Source: Psoroptes ovis
Taxonomy: Eukaryota; Arthropoda; Arachnida; Sarcoptiformes; Psoroptidae
Direction: 5' to 3'
Length of the DNA stretch: 64,000 nucleotides
Assembly (NCBI GenBank): GCA_002943765.1
Contig: PQWQ01000001.1
Location: 62,001-126,000 of the forward strand
Position numbers and translations under genes: made by a program. The notes under the pieces are model-generated. The model had not been told where the DNA came from. It was given only the letters and a program-made list of their open reading frames with translations, and searched no databases. Shown piece after piece: positions 10,718 to 22,591 of this stretch (its first letter is position 1; every line of letters begins with the position of its first letter).

Positions 10718-13700
10718 TATTTAAACCACAAAATTCATGCGAAACCGATGATAAAATAATGGAAGAAACGGCTAATCAATTGACAAGCGCTGCACAAAAA
10801 TTGACAACGACCACAACGATCAGCAGCACTGAACAACAACAACAACAGCAACAGCAAAAATTATTATTGAATAATAAAATTACAACACAAAAATGCGGTT
10901 CGACTGGTTCCAGTTATAATCAACAAAATTTTGAACCAATTGTCGATACTTTGGAAGTTTGTGATAAAGCAGCGGCAAGGTAAGATTCACTTGATTCACT
11001 CAATTCACTTGTCATTTTTATAATTAAACATTCGTTCAGATTTATGACTGATCAATCATTTAGATTGCATTAACTATAACCACAGACACAGAAATACATT
11101 AAAAAGATTTATTTATTTCTTCATACAATTGTCATATTTATCTATTTACTTATTATTCAATTGTTCCGAAATTCTTCCAAAATTCATCAAAATGAAAAAC
11201 TTTATATCAATTCTTCTTGTGTGTGTGTACTTTATATTATTATTATTATTATTTCCAAATGCAGATTTAAACACAATCGTATTTTATATTTACTTTTTCT
11301 AATTCCATGTTTTTCAAAGACATTTTTTTTTTGTCATCAAATGTAGTTATGGACATAATGATGATGATAATAATAATAATATTAGCTATAGCTTAATGAT
11401 AATTTTGACCAAAAAAAAAAAAAAAAAACGCGAAAAAATAACAAAAAATAAACCATTATAATCGAAAGGATAAGAGCAAGATATAGAGAGGAGAAATTTA
11501 TTGATAATAAAAAATAAAATTGAATTTGAAATAATAAAAATGTTAATAAAACCATTCGGGTAGTAAAAATGGACAAGTTTTTCTATTAGATTGTCCGAAA
11601 AGTTCATTAGAATTAATCAGTAAAGTTGCTCATGAAAATCGGTTAGAACTTTTCGGTCAAAACCTAATATTTTATTTTATTTCAATCATGAATGAATCAA
11701 TATAAATCATTCTTGAATTCTTGAAAAAGAAAACAAATACAACATAGTACTTCAATTACATTTGAAATGAAACAAGACACACGAATAGACAAAGGCAAAC
11801 ATTGAAAATATATTAGACTGTCCGAAAAGTTCTAGCCGATTTTTATGTGCAACTCTATTCGATTAATCCGAATGAACTTTTCGGACAATCTAATATATAT
11901 TAAATGATGATTGAAAACAATGAATTTTCAGGGAAAACATTGTTGCCTTATCATCAATTTTTTTTACCCTTTGCAATTCATCTTATTGTTATATTATTAT
12001 TGTGTTTGTTTTGAATCATTATTTTCATTTAAATTATTTTCAGTTAAAATTATTATTTTTGTCTTATTTCTTCAATGGAATTCATCATCTGAAAGGAAAA
12101 TCGGAATCAAAAGTCTTATGAATTTCAAAATCAAAATTAAATTACAAATTATCAAAATAAAAGTAGAAAGAATGAATTAACTTGCATAATGTATTTTTAG
12201 GTTTAGATCAGCAAAAAAAAAATCGAATCGATTGATTGAATTTTCAATTTTTTTTTTTTTTGTATTGTTTTGTAGCTTTGTATCTTTGTATTTTCAGTTT
12301 TCATTTTGATTGAATTCAATTTCAATTATTCACTTATTTCAAGTATATTGTGAATCACCATACAAAAATAATGCTTGTCAAATATATGTAATAATAATAA
12401 TAATCATACTAATTTATTATCAATTTTCTTCCAATGATTCTTATTTCATGATGAATCTTATTCATTTTTCATTTTTTTTTGAAACAAAACAAATAAATCA
12501 AAAATAAATTGAAATTAGATTACGAGAATTGGCCAAACATTTGGAACATGGCAATATACCGAATGAAGTTTTGCAGAAAACATTTCAATATGCTGCCTAT
12601 GTTTTGGATACGGTCAGTATGGATGAAACAAGGTATGTTTCGCTTTTACGATTGATTCATTTATTCGATTATTTGTCCAATGTTTGATTTCTACGAATTT
12701 TCAAGTCCAGATACAGGGCAAAATTTATTAATATTTCTCTTAAATTTTCTAAAAATGATTCTAAATGATTTTAATTTTATTTTTTAAAAATCTCTAATCT
12801 TAATATTTGCTTTTATTTTACCCTTAAAATTGAATTTTCTTCTTTTAAAACTAAAATATGTCCTAAAAATCCATTCTAACGTAATGACTAAAATCCATTT
12901 AAAAACGAATATCTTTAAAAAAAAACAAAAGACGTCGATGTAAATTAATACAAGAACAATCATCAAATAATAATTATCAAAGACAATTTAATTATTTTAA
13001 TCGTAAACAACAACATCATCATGCACAACAACAACAACAACAAATAAATACAAAAAGTATTGGCTCGAATGGTCCAAGATTATTACGAAGTCAATCATCG
13101 GCTTCCACTAGTTTAATTTCATCATCGCCACCACCATTACCACCATCAATATCGCCAATACGACAGCCTTTTTCATTTAAATCTTCCATAATGTTTTCGA
13201 ATCAGCCACAAGAACAGCAGAAATCATCGATAATTGATAATACGGCCAAACAATCTTCCAATAATAATAATATTGGCCAAATTTCACTGCCTTCACAATC
13301 ATTATTAAAGTCCAATAATAACAATGATGATCATGATCGAAATGATGATGATGATGATGAAATGAATTTGATGCAGCCAAATTTGATCAAATCATCTTCA
13401 ATAGCAACAACAGCGACTGATACATCGAAAAAAGTAATAATAAATCAAGTAATAATTGATCCATTGGAATTGAAAAAACAGTCAAGAAAAAAGAAAAAGA
13501 AAAAATTATTATCATCATCATCAGTGGATGCTATTGATAATGACAATGATGATAGCAATAATAGCAATAATAATAATAATGTTGATTTTGATGATAATGA
13601 TGACGATGATGATGATAACAATAATAATAATGATGATGATAATGATATAATTATAAACGATGACAATAATAACAACGATAACAGATCACGATCATCATCA

Positions 13701-16700
13701 ACACCAACAAAACAAACAACACCAACATCAACATCAACGATGAATCAACATCGAAAAACATCGGCAACCATGTTTGATAATAATAATAATAATAATAATA
13801 GCAAAGATTCAAGGTTTTCATTTCATTTTAAATTTTAAAAATAACCTTAAAAAAAATCTAATAATTCAATTCATTTGTTTGTCCGAAAAGTTCTGGCCAA
13901 TTTTCATGAATACAATCTATTGATTAATCGGAATAAACTTTTCGGACAGCCTAATATTTATACAATTTTTTCTTTTTCAAATACACTTCATCAATTAACC
14001 TTTTAAAACCTTTGATGAAGTTCAAATTTTTAAAATTTTATTTATTTATTTATTTATTTGTTCCGTGAGATAAAAATAGAAAATCATTTGATCAAATGAA
14101 ATCATCATCATCATCAGAAGATGAATCAATTTCGATGAAATTGATGTTTCTCTAAGGAATTCTTTTATTTATTTTTATTTTTTGAAATTTTCTAATTCTC
14201 ATTTCTTCTCCCGATTTCCAAGGGTATAGTTTCAAGAGTATAGTTTTCAAAGTAAACTATAGCCTAAAAGTAAAATCATATAATTCTATCTTGAAAAATA
14301 CTACTGCTGCTAATAATAATAATTTAAAATAAATAATTTCTAATTTTTGTAAACACTAAACACTGAAAACACTGAAAAATTTCAATTAAATCTAAAATTT
14401 TAATTTATAATGATGATGATGATGAGATGAGACGCTTTTAATTTTAACAAAAAAAAAGAAATCCATTTAAATTGAGGAATCCAGGACTCATTTATATTAG
14501 ATTGAGTGATATTTGATAGAGTCTAGTATTCTTCTCTATTTCATTTTGATTTGAAAATGAAATTAATTAGTTTTAAATTCAATAATACACTGAAATGAAT
14601 GAATGAATGAAATGAATGAATGAATGAATCCATCCATTCAAAAAAGAATCCAAATACAACAAATACAAATGAATAATCACCGAAAAAATAAAATAAAATA
14701 AAATGTTTTAATTTATATGATTTTTCATTTTAATTCATTTGAATTCATTCATTTTAATTCCACTTTTACAGACGTTTATTGGATGAAGAAGATGAATTAG
14801 CCGAAGTGAAACCAGATGCTGTACCAAGTGAAGTACGTGAATGGCTTACATCGACATTCACCCGAAATCAAGTATCATCACGTAATCGTTCTGAAGATAA
14901 ACCGAAATTTCGCTCGGTTGCCAATGCAATTCGTGCTGGTATTATGGTTGACAGGTAAATTTTGAATTTTGAGAATCTTTCAAGTGAAACTTTTATTTGA
15001 CTCTTTTAATTTGATCATTTTTAATTAACCTACTTTTACATCTTTGATTTTTTACTGTCATATACCCTGTACAACATAATGAATTCATCATCATCAACGC
15101 AGAATCTATCGTAGATTATTCAGTGCTACAACCATACAAATCGCTCCCGAAGTTTCAAGTTTTCTTAAAGTTTGTATCATTTTATTTTGTGATTTATTTT
15201 TCATTTCTCATAAACTTTTTATGGAAATTATTTTCATTAATTTTTGATTAATTAATTAATTAATTCATTCATTTTTCGTTTGATGAATATATTTATACAA
15301 ATTCAATGTAAAAAAATTCAAGGGTGCTGATGTATGGTCATTCGATATATTTGCATTGAATCAACTGCAAGAAGGAAAAATTCTTCGTAATTTGGCAACA
15401 GATTTATTGAATCGTTATGGTTTAATACATAAATTTAAGGTATGATTTCAAAGATAAATGAAAATTTGATGGAAAACTTTTTTCAAATGTGATTTTTATT
15501 TTATTATTTTATTTTGGAAAATAAACGTCGTAATCATCAGATACCGACCAGTAATTTGGATTCATTCTTAACGCAAATAGAACTCGGTTATCAAAAATAT
15601 CAAAATCCATATCATAATAATTTACATGCAGCTGATGTTACGCAAACCGTCCATTATTTATTATGGGTTACAGGATTGGCCGTAAGTCTCTTTGAAACAT
15701 TTAAGATTTTTGAAAAAAATAATTTTAAAACACAAAAAAATTTTAAAACATCATGGAAAACATGAAAATAATAAACAATTTTCATTATCACCTCTTAATC
15801 ATGGTTGAATCTTTGAAAAATTTTAAAAAAATATACCAAAATTTATTAACAAAATAATAACAGATTCAATGAACAATGACAACAAGGACGCACAGAAATG
15901 ATAATAATAATCAATATTAAATGAAATATGTTGTGCTTGAACTTTGCCGTGTATATTTATTGTATCGCCATTGTTCAAATGGTGGTAAACATAAGAAAAA
16001 TTTAAAAATATAAGAAAATAAAAAATATGAACAAAAGAATACCGTAAGCAAGAAAAATTGCTTATGGCATCATTCATAGATCTTTAAATGAAAAAAATTC
16101 TGGTCTCATTACCATTACCATTAATAATAATGATATGAGAGAATAAAGTCTATTTACTTAAGCAATTTTCATTATGTTGTCCCGAAAGTTTTGGCCGATT
16201 TTCATGAACAACTCCAATTGATTAAGCAGAATGAACTTTTCGGACAATCTAAATATTTTTTAGAAAATGTTAAGAAATTATTTTTAGTTTAATTTTCTTT
16301 TGCTTACACAATCCATCCATCGATCGATTGTTTATTATTCATTTAATAATTTTGTTTTTGAAATTTTGAATCATTTTCAATCGATAGATGGACTTGACAC
16401 AAGTGGCATTTTGAATGCCAAGCAAACAAACAAAAACAACAACAACAATGACATTAATTTTGTCAAATTTGAAATTTTTCAGGGCAAAAATTTTGTGAAA
16501 ATTAATCCTACCAAAAAATAAATAAATAATTTGTCATTTTCAAGTGATATTTTCCCTCTAATTTTCCTGTATTTCAGACCCTGTATCGAATGGCAAATGA
16601 TCCAGATCTTGAATAATTCAGATCTTGAAGGATCATAGATCTATTTTCGAAAAAGAACAAAAGCTTCAGGCTAAATATGAGAATATAAACATTATAAATA

Positions 16701-19700
16701 AATAAATAAATGAATGAAATATTAATCAATTAATCAATCAATCAATCAATCAATCATTTGTTTAATAATTTATTATCATTATTATTTATTCAAATATTTA
16801 TATATTTCAATGATACTTGAGAGAAAAATTCAATAATATTAGGCTGTCCGGAAAGTTTTGGTCAATTTTCATGAGCAACTTCAATTGATTAAGCCGAATG
16901 AACTTTTTGGACAACCAAAATACAATTCAAAAAAGCAAATTTCTAAATTTACAGTTTGACAGTGATGTCTATTGATCAATAATCCATGATCAACATGCAT
17001 TCATCATTCATTTACCATCATTTTAATTCTATTTTTATTTTATTTTATCTCTTTTATTTAATGTAAAACAGCAATGGTTAACCGATCTAGAAATATATGC
17101 AACATTAGTCGCCGCTATCATACATGATTATCAGCATACTGGTACAACGAATAATTTTCATATCATGTCTGGGTAAGTGCTTACTTCAATTAATTTATTC
17201 ATTTATCATCATAATAATCATTGATTAATCGAATTCAATTCAATTCAATATAATTCAATTCAATTTTTATAAAATACATATCATTCAATGTATTCAATGA
17301 GTCTATAGATTGATCTCATATCAATAGACAGTCTTATTTCATCATGAATCTTTTATTTAATCATTCAATATTCTCATTATTCTCATTATTTAAGAATTTT
17401 TTTCTCGTGCTCGTCAATGATTCAATTCGAATCAATCAATCATTGTGCTCCCATTTTTTTTATTTTCAATGGTAGACAGCTATAGATTCAATGTATTTCT
17501 ATTGATTCATGTGATATTACTTTATTTTTTCAAATCATTATCATTAAATTTAATTGAGTTGAATTCATATTAATCGATTTTTTTATTGCTTATCGATTCA
17601 TTCATTGAATCATTTGTAATAATTTTCAAAAAATATTTCGTTTTGTTTTGTTTTCCCTGTCATATTTGTCATTGCATACCCATTCAACAACTACCTATAG
17701 ATCGGAAATAAGTCTACTGTATAATGATCGTTCTGTGCTGGAAAATTTTCACATTTCAGAAGCATTCCGTGTGATACGTAAAGATGAAGCAAATATTGTC
17801 GTCAATTTAAGTCGTGAAGAATATCGGTGAGTATTTTTTTTTTGTTTAAAATTTGAAGCCGTTTTCATTTCAAAGATATCAATCATTTTAAATTGTTTTA
17901 TTGATTGATCCCTTTTGAAGGAAAATGATATTAATTGCAATGATAATGAGCATTTAATTATTATGATCCAAACTAATTGAAATTTTAATTTAAACTTTTT
18001 TTTTCCTTGAAATTTTAGTGAATTTCGTACATTAATCATCGAAATGGTTATTGCCACCGATATGTCAACACATTTTCAACAAGTTAAAACACTGAAAACA
18101 TTGTTAAGTCATCAAGAATTTGTTGTGGATAAACAAAAAGGTCTGTCATATATATTGCATTGTGCCGATATATCACATCCATCAAAAAGATTTGATCTAC
18201 ATCAACGTTGGACATTGTTGTTGATGGAAGAATTTTTTCGTCAGGTAAACACCGAAAAAATTGAATAAAATCCATGAATATTTCATTTTCATTGATTTCA
18301 AATTATAAATTTGCATAATTTTAAGACCTTAAGTATGTAGAACATTATATAGTGGGAGTTTTTTTGAATGTTCAAGGATATTAGAAAAAATTATAGGAGA
18401 AAAAGGCTTAGATTATTCTTGAGAATTGAAAGGGTTAAGTAATAGGAAAAATTGAGGAAGAATTTGAATATGAATGCATGAAATATATATTAATAATTCA
18501 ATTTTATTATAATAATTTTCTATTCGGTTCAATGATCATTGATAATGATTATGATAATTATAATTATCATTATGATAATGATAGAAATTCTGGCTTGGAA
18601 TTTTGTTGCAATTCCCATCGAAAATTTGAATTGATTGCGTTTTTTCTTTCACATTTCCATTTAATTTGTAATAAACTTTATATCCAGGTGTTTTCATTGA
18701 TAATCAATTCATTGATCATGATTCTTAATTAATGTTTGTTTGTTTGTGTGTCTGTGTTGTTTCTTCGTATTAACCATTTTTCACAGGGTGACATAGAACG
18801 TGAATTAGGTCTTGCCTATTCTCCATTATGTGATCGTAATTCAACATTGATACCTCAATCACAGATCGGTATGTTTTTCTATTGATTTCAATCTTTTGAA
18901 CTTTATTATTATCATAGAAAATTTTATATTTTAAACATTTAAAAAGGTTTCATCGAATTTATTGTTTATCCAACAATGGAACTTTGTGGTGATCTTATTG
19001 AACGTGTTTATGAGCATCTAAATTCATCATCATCATCAACAACATCATCGTTGATTTCTGCTACAAAAGCTATTGAAGATGTTGATAAAAATGTTGTTGA
19101 TGATGAACAACAAACGTCTTCCACTGATAATAATAATAATTCAATTGATGACAATAATAATGATGATAGTAATAATAATAATGATTCAGAATCTCAAACA
19201 ACAACAACCACAGAATTACAACAACAAAAAACAAATTCATCAGCCACTGTGATAACAACAACAACACCAGTATTCAATATGGTGATCAATAGTTCTACAC
19301 GTAGATTATATCGTCCATGGTTACAACATTTAGATGTTAATAAAGCTAAATGGCAATATAAAGCATCGATTGAAGGTATTTATCATAGTGAAATGATGAT
19401 TTAAATACACAACAAAAACTTGAGAAAAATAAATGCTGACAAAGAGTTCAAACAAAGATAAAGTAATTGGTTTTACAAAGAAAATTTTCGAGTCTCTTAA
19501 GAGAGCTCCTTAAGAAAATCAAAAGAAAAAATAATTAGAAAATATTCAAATACATTAAACAATCAATGTTTTTGAATGTGAATTTCAATGGAAATTCAAA
19601 TGTACAATCTTCAAAATCAAATAATTAAAATTTTGCTAATCAAATATTTAATTTTCAATGATTACATTCAATTTGCATTTATTTTAATTTTAATTTTAAT

Positions 19701-20600
19701 ATTTTTCAAACACGAATCATAACATGAGTCCCTTGAATACATTGCTTATTTGTTTTCCAAAGTAATTCACCAGAAAAAATTCATCAAAACAAAAAACTTC
19801 AATGTTTTTGCGGTGAATACTACCTTCTAGAACTACTACTAATTACAAAACTTGATGAGAAATTAATTAATTAAAACAAAACAAAAAATATTATAATTAA
19901 TATTAATTATTCCTCACAAATGAATGAATGAATGAATGAATGACACACACACACACAAACAAGCAGACACACACGATCATTGAAATATGAAGGGTAAATA
20001 AATAATTGAAAATAAACAAGAACCAAACAAAACTTGAACCATTGAAAAAAAAAATTAAACCCGAAACCTCGTAATGAACATTATTTATGATCATCACTGG
20101 AGAATTCATTTATTTCATTTAAAAAAAAAAAAAAAAAAGACTTGAATTAATTCTTTTATTTTAGATTGAAATTTACCAGGATATAAATGATTTACATTTA
20201 AATAAAAAATGAAATGATAATAAATGAAAATATTAGGTTGTCCCATAAGTTCTTGCCGTTTTTTAAATTTTTTTTTTCATTCGAAAAACGGCAAAAACTT
20301 ATGGGACAACCGAATAAACCAAAAATATTGAAATAAAACAACCATAAAAACAATTGAAATTTAATTAATTATTTTTATAAACCTTTATCCTCATAAAATT
20401 TTCCATTTTTTCTCTCGTTATTTCATGCATTTATAGAATCAAAACTACAACAACTGCAGCAACAGCAACAGCAGCAACAACAATCAAACACAATGGACAA
20501 AGAATCATCGTTATCATCATTATCAATAACAACAACATCATCGACAACAACTGATCAATCGATTGAATCAATCGAAACGGTTATTGAGAAAAATAATTAA
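10718..20600 (+). CDS. Pde1: PDE1-type Ca2+/calmodulin-dependent 3',5'-cyclic nucleotide phosphodiesterase
   Basis: Hydrolyses cAMP/cGMP in the cytosol. Coding exons: 10718(ATG 10759)-10979, 12519-12632, [optional 12932-13813], 14772-14954, 15103-15169, 15323-15439, 15541-15681, 17072-17172, 17701-17826, 18019-18244, 18787-18868, 18947-19375, 20437-20600. Every junction is GT-AG and phases agree, giving 656 aa, or 950 aa with the optional exon. The regulatory segment contains LAKHLEHGNIPNEVLQ and VPSEVREWLTSTFTR, typical of PDE1. The catalytic domain has the metal-binding blocks YHNNLHAADVTQ, HDYQHTGTTNNFH and CADISHPSKR, and the nucleotide-pocket Gln in PQSQIGFIEFIV. The N-terminal exon is poly-Gln/Thr and stays open 13 codons upstream of ATG 10759 to an acceptor at 10717, so more N-terminal exons may exist upstream. 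The tail after the catalytic domain is Ser/Asn/Asp/Gln-rich. Family assignment is firm; the N-terminus is uncertain. Confidence 0.93.
11586..11667 (-). mobile_element. Palindromic MITE in PDE1 intron
   Basis: TTAGATTGTCCGAAAAGTTC left arm; right arm AACTTTTCGGTCAAAACC carries a small insertion. Core AGTTGCTCATGAAAATCGG. Confidence 0.82.
11813..11893 (+). mobile_element. Palindromic MITE in PDE1 intron
   Basis: TTAGACTGTCCGAAAAGTTC to GAACTTTTCGGACAATCTAA, CTCTATTCGATTAATCCG core, TA on both sides; 145 bp from the preceding element. Confidence 0.88.
12932..13813 (+). CDS. Large symmetric low-complexity exon of the PDE1 gene
   Basis: This 882-nt segment (294 codons, no stop) lies between the regulatory exon 12519-12632 and exon 14772-14954. 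It starts after acceptor AG 12930-12931, ends at donor GT 13814, and both ends are phase 2, matching the flanking junction. Inclusion or skipping therefore keeps the PDE1 frame. It begins RRCKLIQEQSS and continues through Gln/His, Ser/Pro, Asp/Asn and a basic KKQSRKKKKKK stretch to SKDSR. The steady AAT/GAT/TCA triplet pattern in one frame supports coding. Whether it is constitutive, alternative or unused cannot be told from sequence. Confidence 0.7.
13874..13954 (+). mobile_element. Palindromic MITE in PDE1 intron, 60 bp past the large exon
   Basis: TTTGTCCGAAAAGTTCTGG to AAACTTTTCGGACAGCCTAA; core CTATTGATTAATCGG. Confidence 0.85.
16172..16252 (+). mobile_element. Palindromic MITE in PDE1 intron
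   Basis: TTATGTTGTCCCGAAAGTTT to GAACTTTTCGGACAATCTAA; core CATGAACAACTCCAATTGAT. Confidence 0.85.
16839..16918 (+). mobile_element. Palindromic MITE in PDE1 intron
   Basis: TTAGGCTGTCCGGAAAGTTT to GAACTTTTTGGACAACC; ATGAGCAACTTCAATTGATT core. Confidence 0.85.
19376..19404 (+). CDS. Alternative 3' coding end of PDE1 (read-through of last donor)
   Basis: If the donor GT at 19376 is not used, the frame continues from the preceding exon as GIYHSEMMI and stops at 19404, giving 611 aa. If it is used, splicing to 20437 adds a Gln/Ser/Thr-rich tail of about 53 residues ending at TAA 20598-20600. Both ends are open; which is used is unknown. Confidence 0.4.
20233..20314. mobile_element. Palindromic MITE, CCC type, in last PDE1 intron
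   Basis: TTAGGTTGTCCCATAAGTTC with TTGCCG, T-rich loop and mirrored CGGCAAAAACTTATGGGACA. Confidence 0.9.
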
Positions 20601-20604
20601 TAAA
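20599..20604 (+). terminator. Poly(A) signal candidate, PDE1
   Basis: AATAAA overlaps the stop codon of the last PDE1 exon; further AATAAA-like words lie downstream near 20760. Confidence 0.35.
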
Positions 20605-22535
20605 TAATCAGATTCCAGACGAAAAAAAAAACTGTCATAAATCATTGAAATGATTCGAATTTTAACCCTTTATTTTATTTTCCATTCATTAAAAATTAAT
20701 TGTCTTCAAAATCAACTTCAATTTTTTTCTTCGAAACAATCTTGACATATATATATATACAAATAAATCATTGATATAAACACATTATTATTGAATCTAA
20801 AGATGATTTTCATCATCACGAAATAATCACACGAAAAATATATTGATTAATTAAGACATATTAAATTTGATATAAATTGTTGAGTTTAAAAATTTATTAA
20901 TGATTATTATAATTACACTTTACATTATATTCTCGCTTAAAATTAATCGAATGATCTGATGATTGATTTTCCAAAAAAAAAATAAAATCATTATTTAAGA
21001 ATTTCGTTATTCTGTCTTACCATGTTACCATTATTCTATAATTCTAATTTCTTATCAACCAAAAAATCATCATCATCAACGACTAACTTATTTATTATTT
21101 ATTATTTCAACAAGAGAAAACAATTATAATTCAAAAATCGATTACGTCAAATTTAATCAATTAATTTTCTTTTGATCTTCATTTTCATTTTGATCATTTA
21201 ATTCTTTGTTCACAATTTTTTGTTTTCTTAAATTTTCGCATTTTAATTTTGATTTTAATTTCAATTCAATTTCTGTTGGTGCTTCGAGCTGCACACAATT
21301 ATCTATTATTTTGGCACTTTGTTATAATTTTTTCAAATTTGCAAATAAATTTTTTTTGTTAAATTCAAATGGGAAAAATGAATGAAAATAAATATTTTGA
21401 AATATTTTTAATTCAAAACAAAATCTATAATCTTTCCTTGGTCTTTAATATTAACGTTTTACTTTTTGATCATTTCTCATATAGAAAGTATTAAAGGATT
21501 CAAAATTCAATTAAATTCAATTGAATTCAATGAAAGTATTGAAAAACAATGAAGCCATGGCCAGAACAATTGATGATCATTGATCAAATGCGATAATAAT
21601 GATGATGATGCGGATGATATCCCCACCACATTAATGATAATAAATCGGATCATTATTTTCGTTTCTTTATTTCTTTCATCATTTCTCTTCCATAGTAATC
21701 ATCATCATCATCATCAAATAATAACATTTAAAAGGATCATATAACATTTGAAGACGATGAAATAATTGTTTTTCTATTTACTGTAATGGACTGTAATACA
21801 ACTATACTGATGTCGTTGATGATGGTCGGCTGCTTGGTTCGTTGGTCTTCATCATCATCATCAAATCTTCATCATTTTCATTGTCTTTGTTCTTCTTAAA
21901 TGAAAATATATTTCTTTTCATTTTATCCAAATACACACAATGAAATGAATCAAATTTCCTGTGGATTCTCGTTCTTTTTCTTTGAATTTATTGTATTATT
22001 TTGTCTTTTCATTCATTCATTCAGTAAGATTTCAATTTGAAATTGACAATTTTTTATTAGATTGTCTGAAAAGTTCTTGCCGATTTTCCAATTATTTTCT
22101 ACGATATAACCGGCAAAAACTTTCTGGACAACCTGACAATTTTCTTTTTTATTTTCATTTCTTAGAAATAAGAATTTAGTCACGATAAAATCAATAAAAA
22201 ACCATTGGTGGTCATCATTTATGGTTATTTAATACACATAACACAGGCTACAATAATCATCGGGTGATGCACACTGAGACTGACAGACGTATAGACTTAC
22301 ATCCACACAAATAAAAAAAATAGCGAATCAAAGCACAATTAATCATCATTATTTCTTCGTCGTAATTTTTTTCATGTTTTAAGGGGCAAAAAACTGAAGA
22401 AAAATTTTAAAAATCAAAGAAAATTCAAAGAAATTCAACTCCAACCGACTCATAAATGGCTAAATCATTGTCATCATGATCAATGAAAGAATTATTAATG
22501 GAATTAATTATTATTTCATTAAATTATTTTGTTTT
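20605..22535. other. Intergenic region between convergent PDE1 and XNP
   Basis: AT-rich 3' flanks with one palindromic element at 22057 and ATC/ATG microsatellites near 21600-21870. No gene seen. Confidence 0.7.
22057..22136 (-). mobile_element. Palindromic MITE, TATATC-core type, reversed
   Basis: TTAGATTGTCTGAAAAGTTC to ACTTTCTGGACAACCTGA; core CTACGATATAACCGGC. Lies between PDE1 and XNP. Confidence 0.85.
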
Positions 22536-22541
22536 TTTATT
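22536..22541 (-). terminator. Poly(A) signal candidate, XNP
   Basis: AATAAA on the minus strand about 50 nt past the XNP stop codon. Confidence 0.4.
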
Positions 22542-22591
22542 TATTTACAAAAATCAAAATCATCAAAAAATTAATTTTAAAAAAATTTGAT

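Noticed and set aside
13445..13675. Antisense Ser/Leu-rich frame opposite the large PDE1 exon
   Set aside because: Mirror translation of GAT/AAT/TCA repeats on the coding strand.
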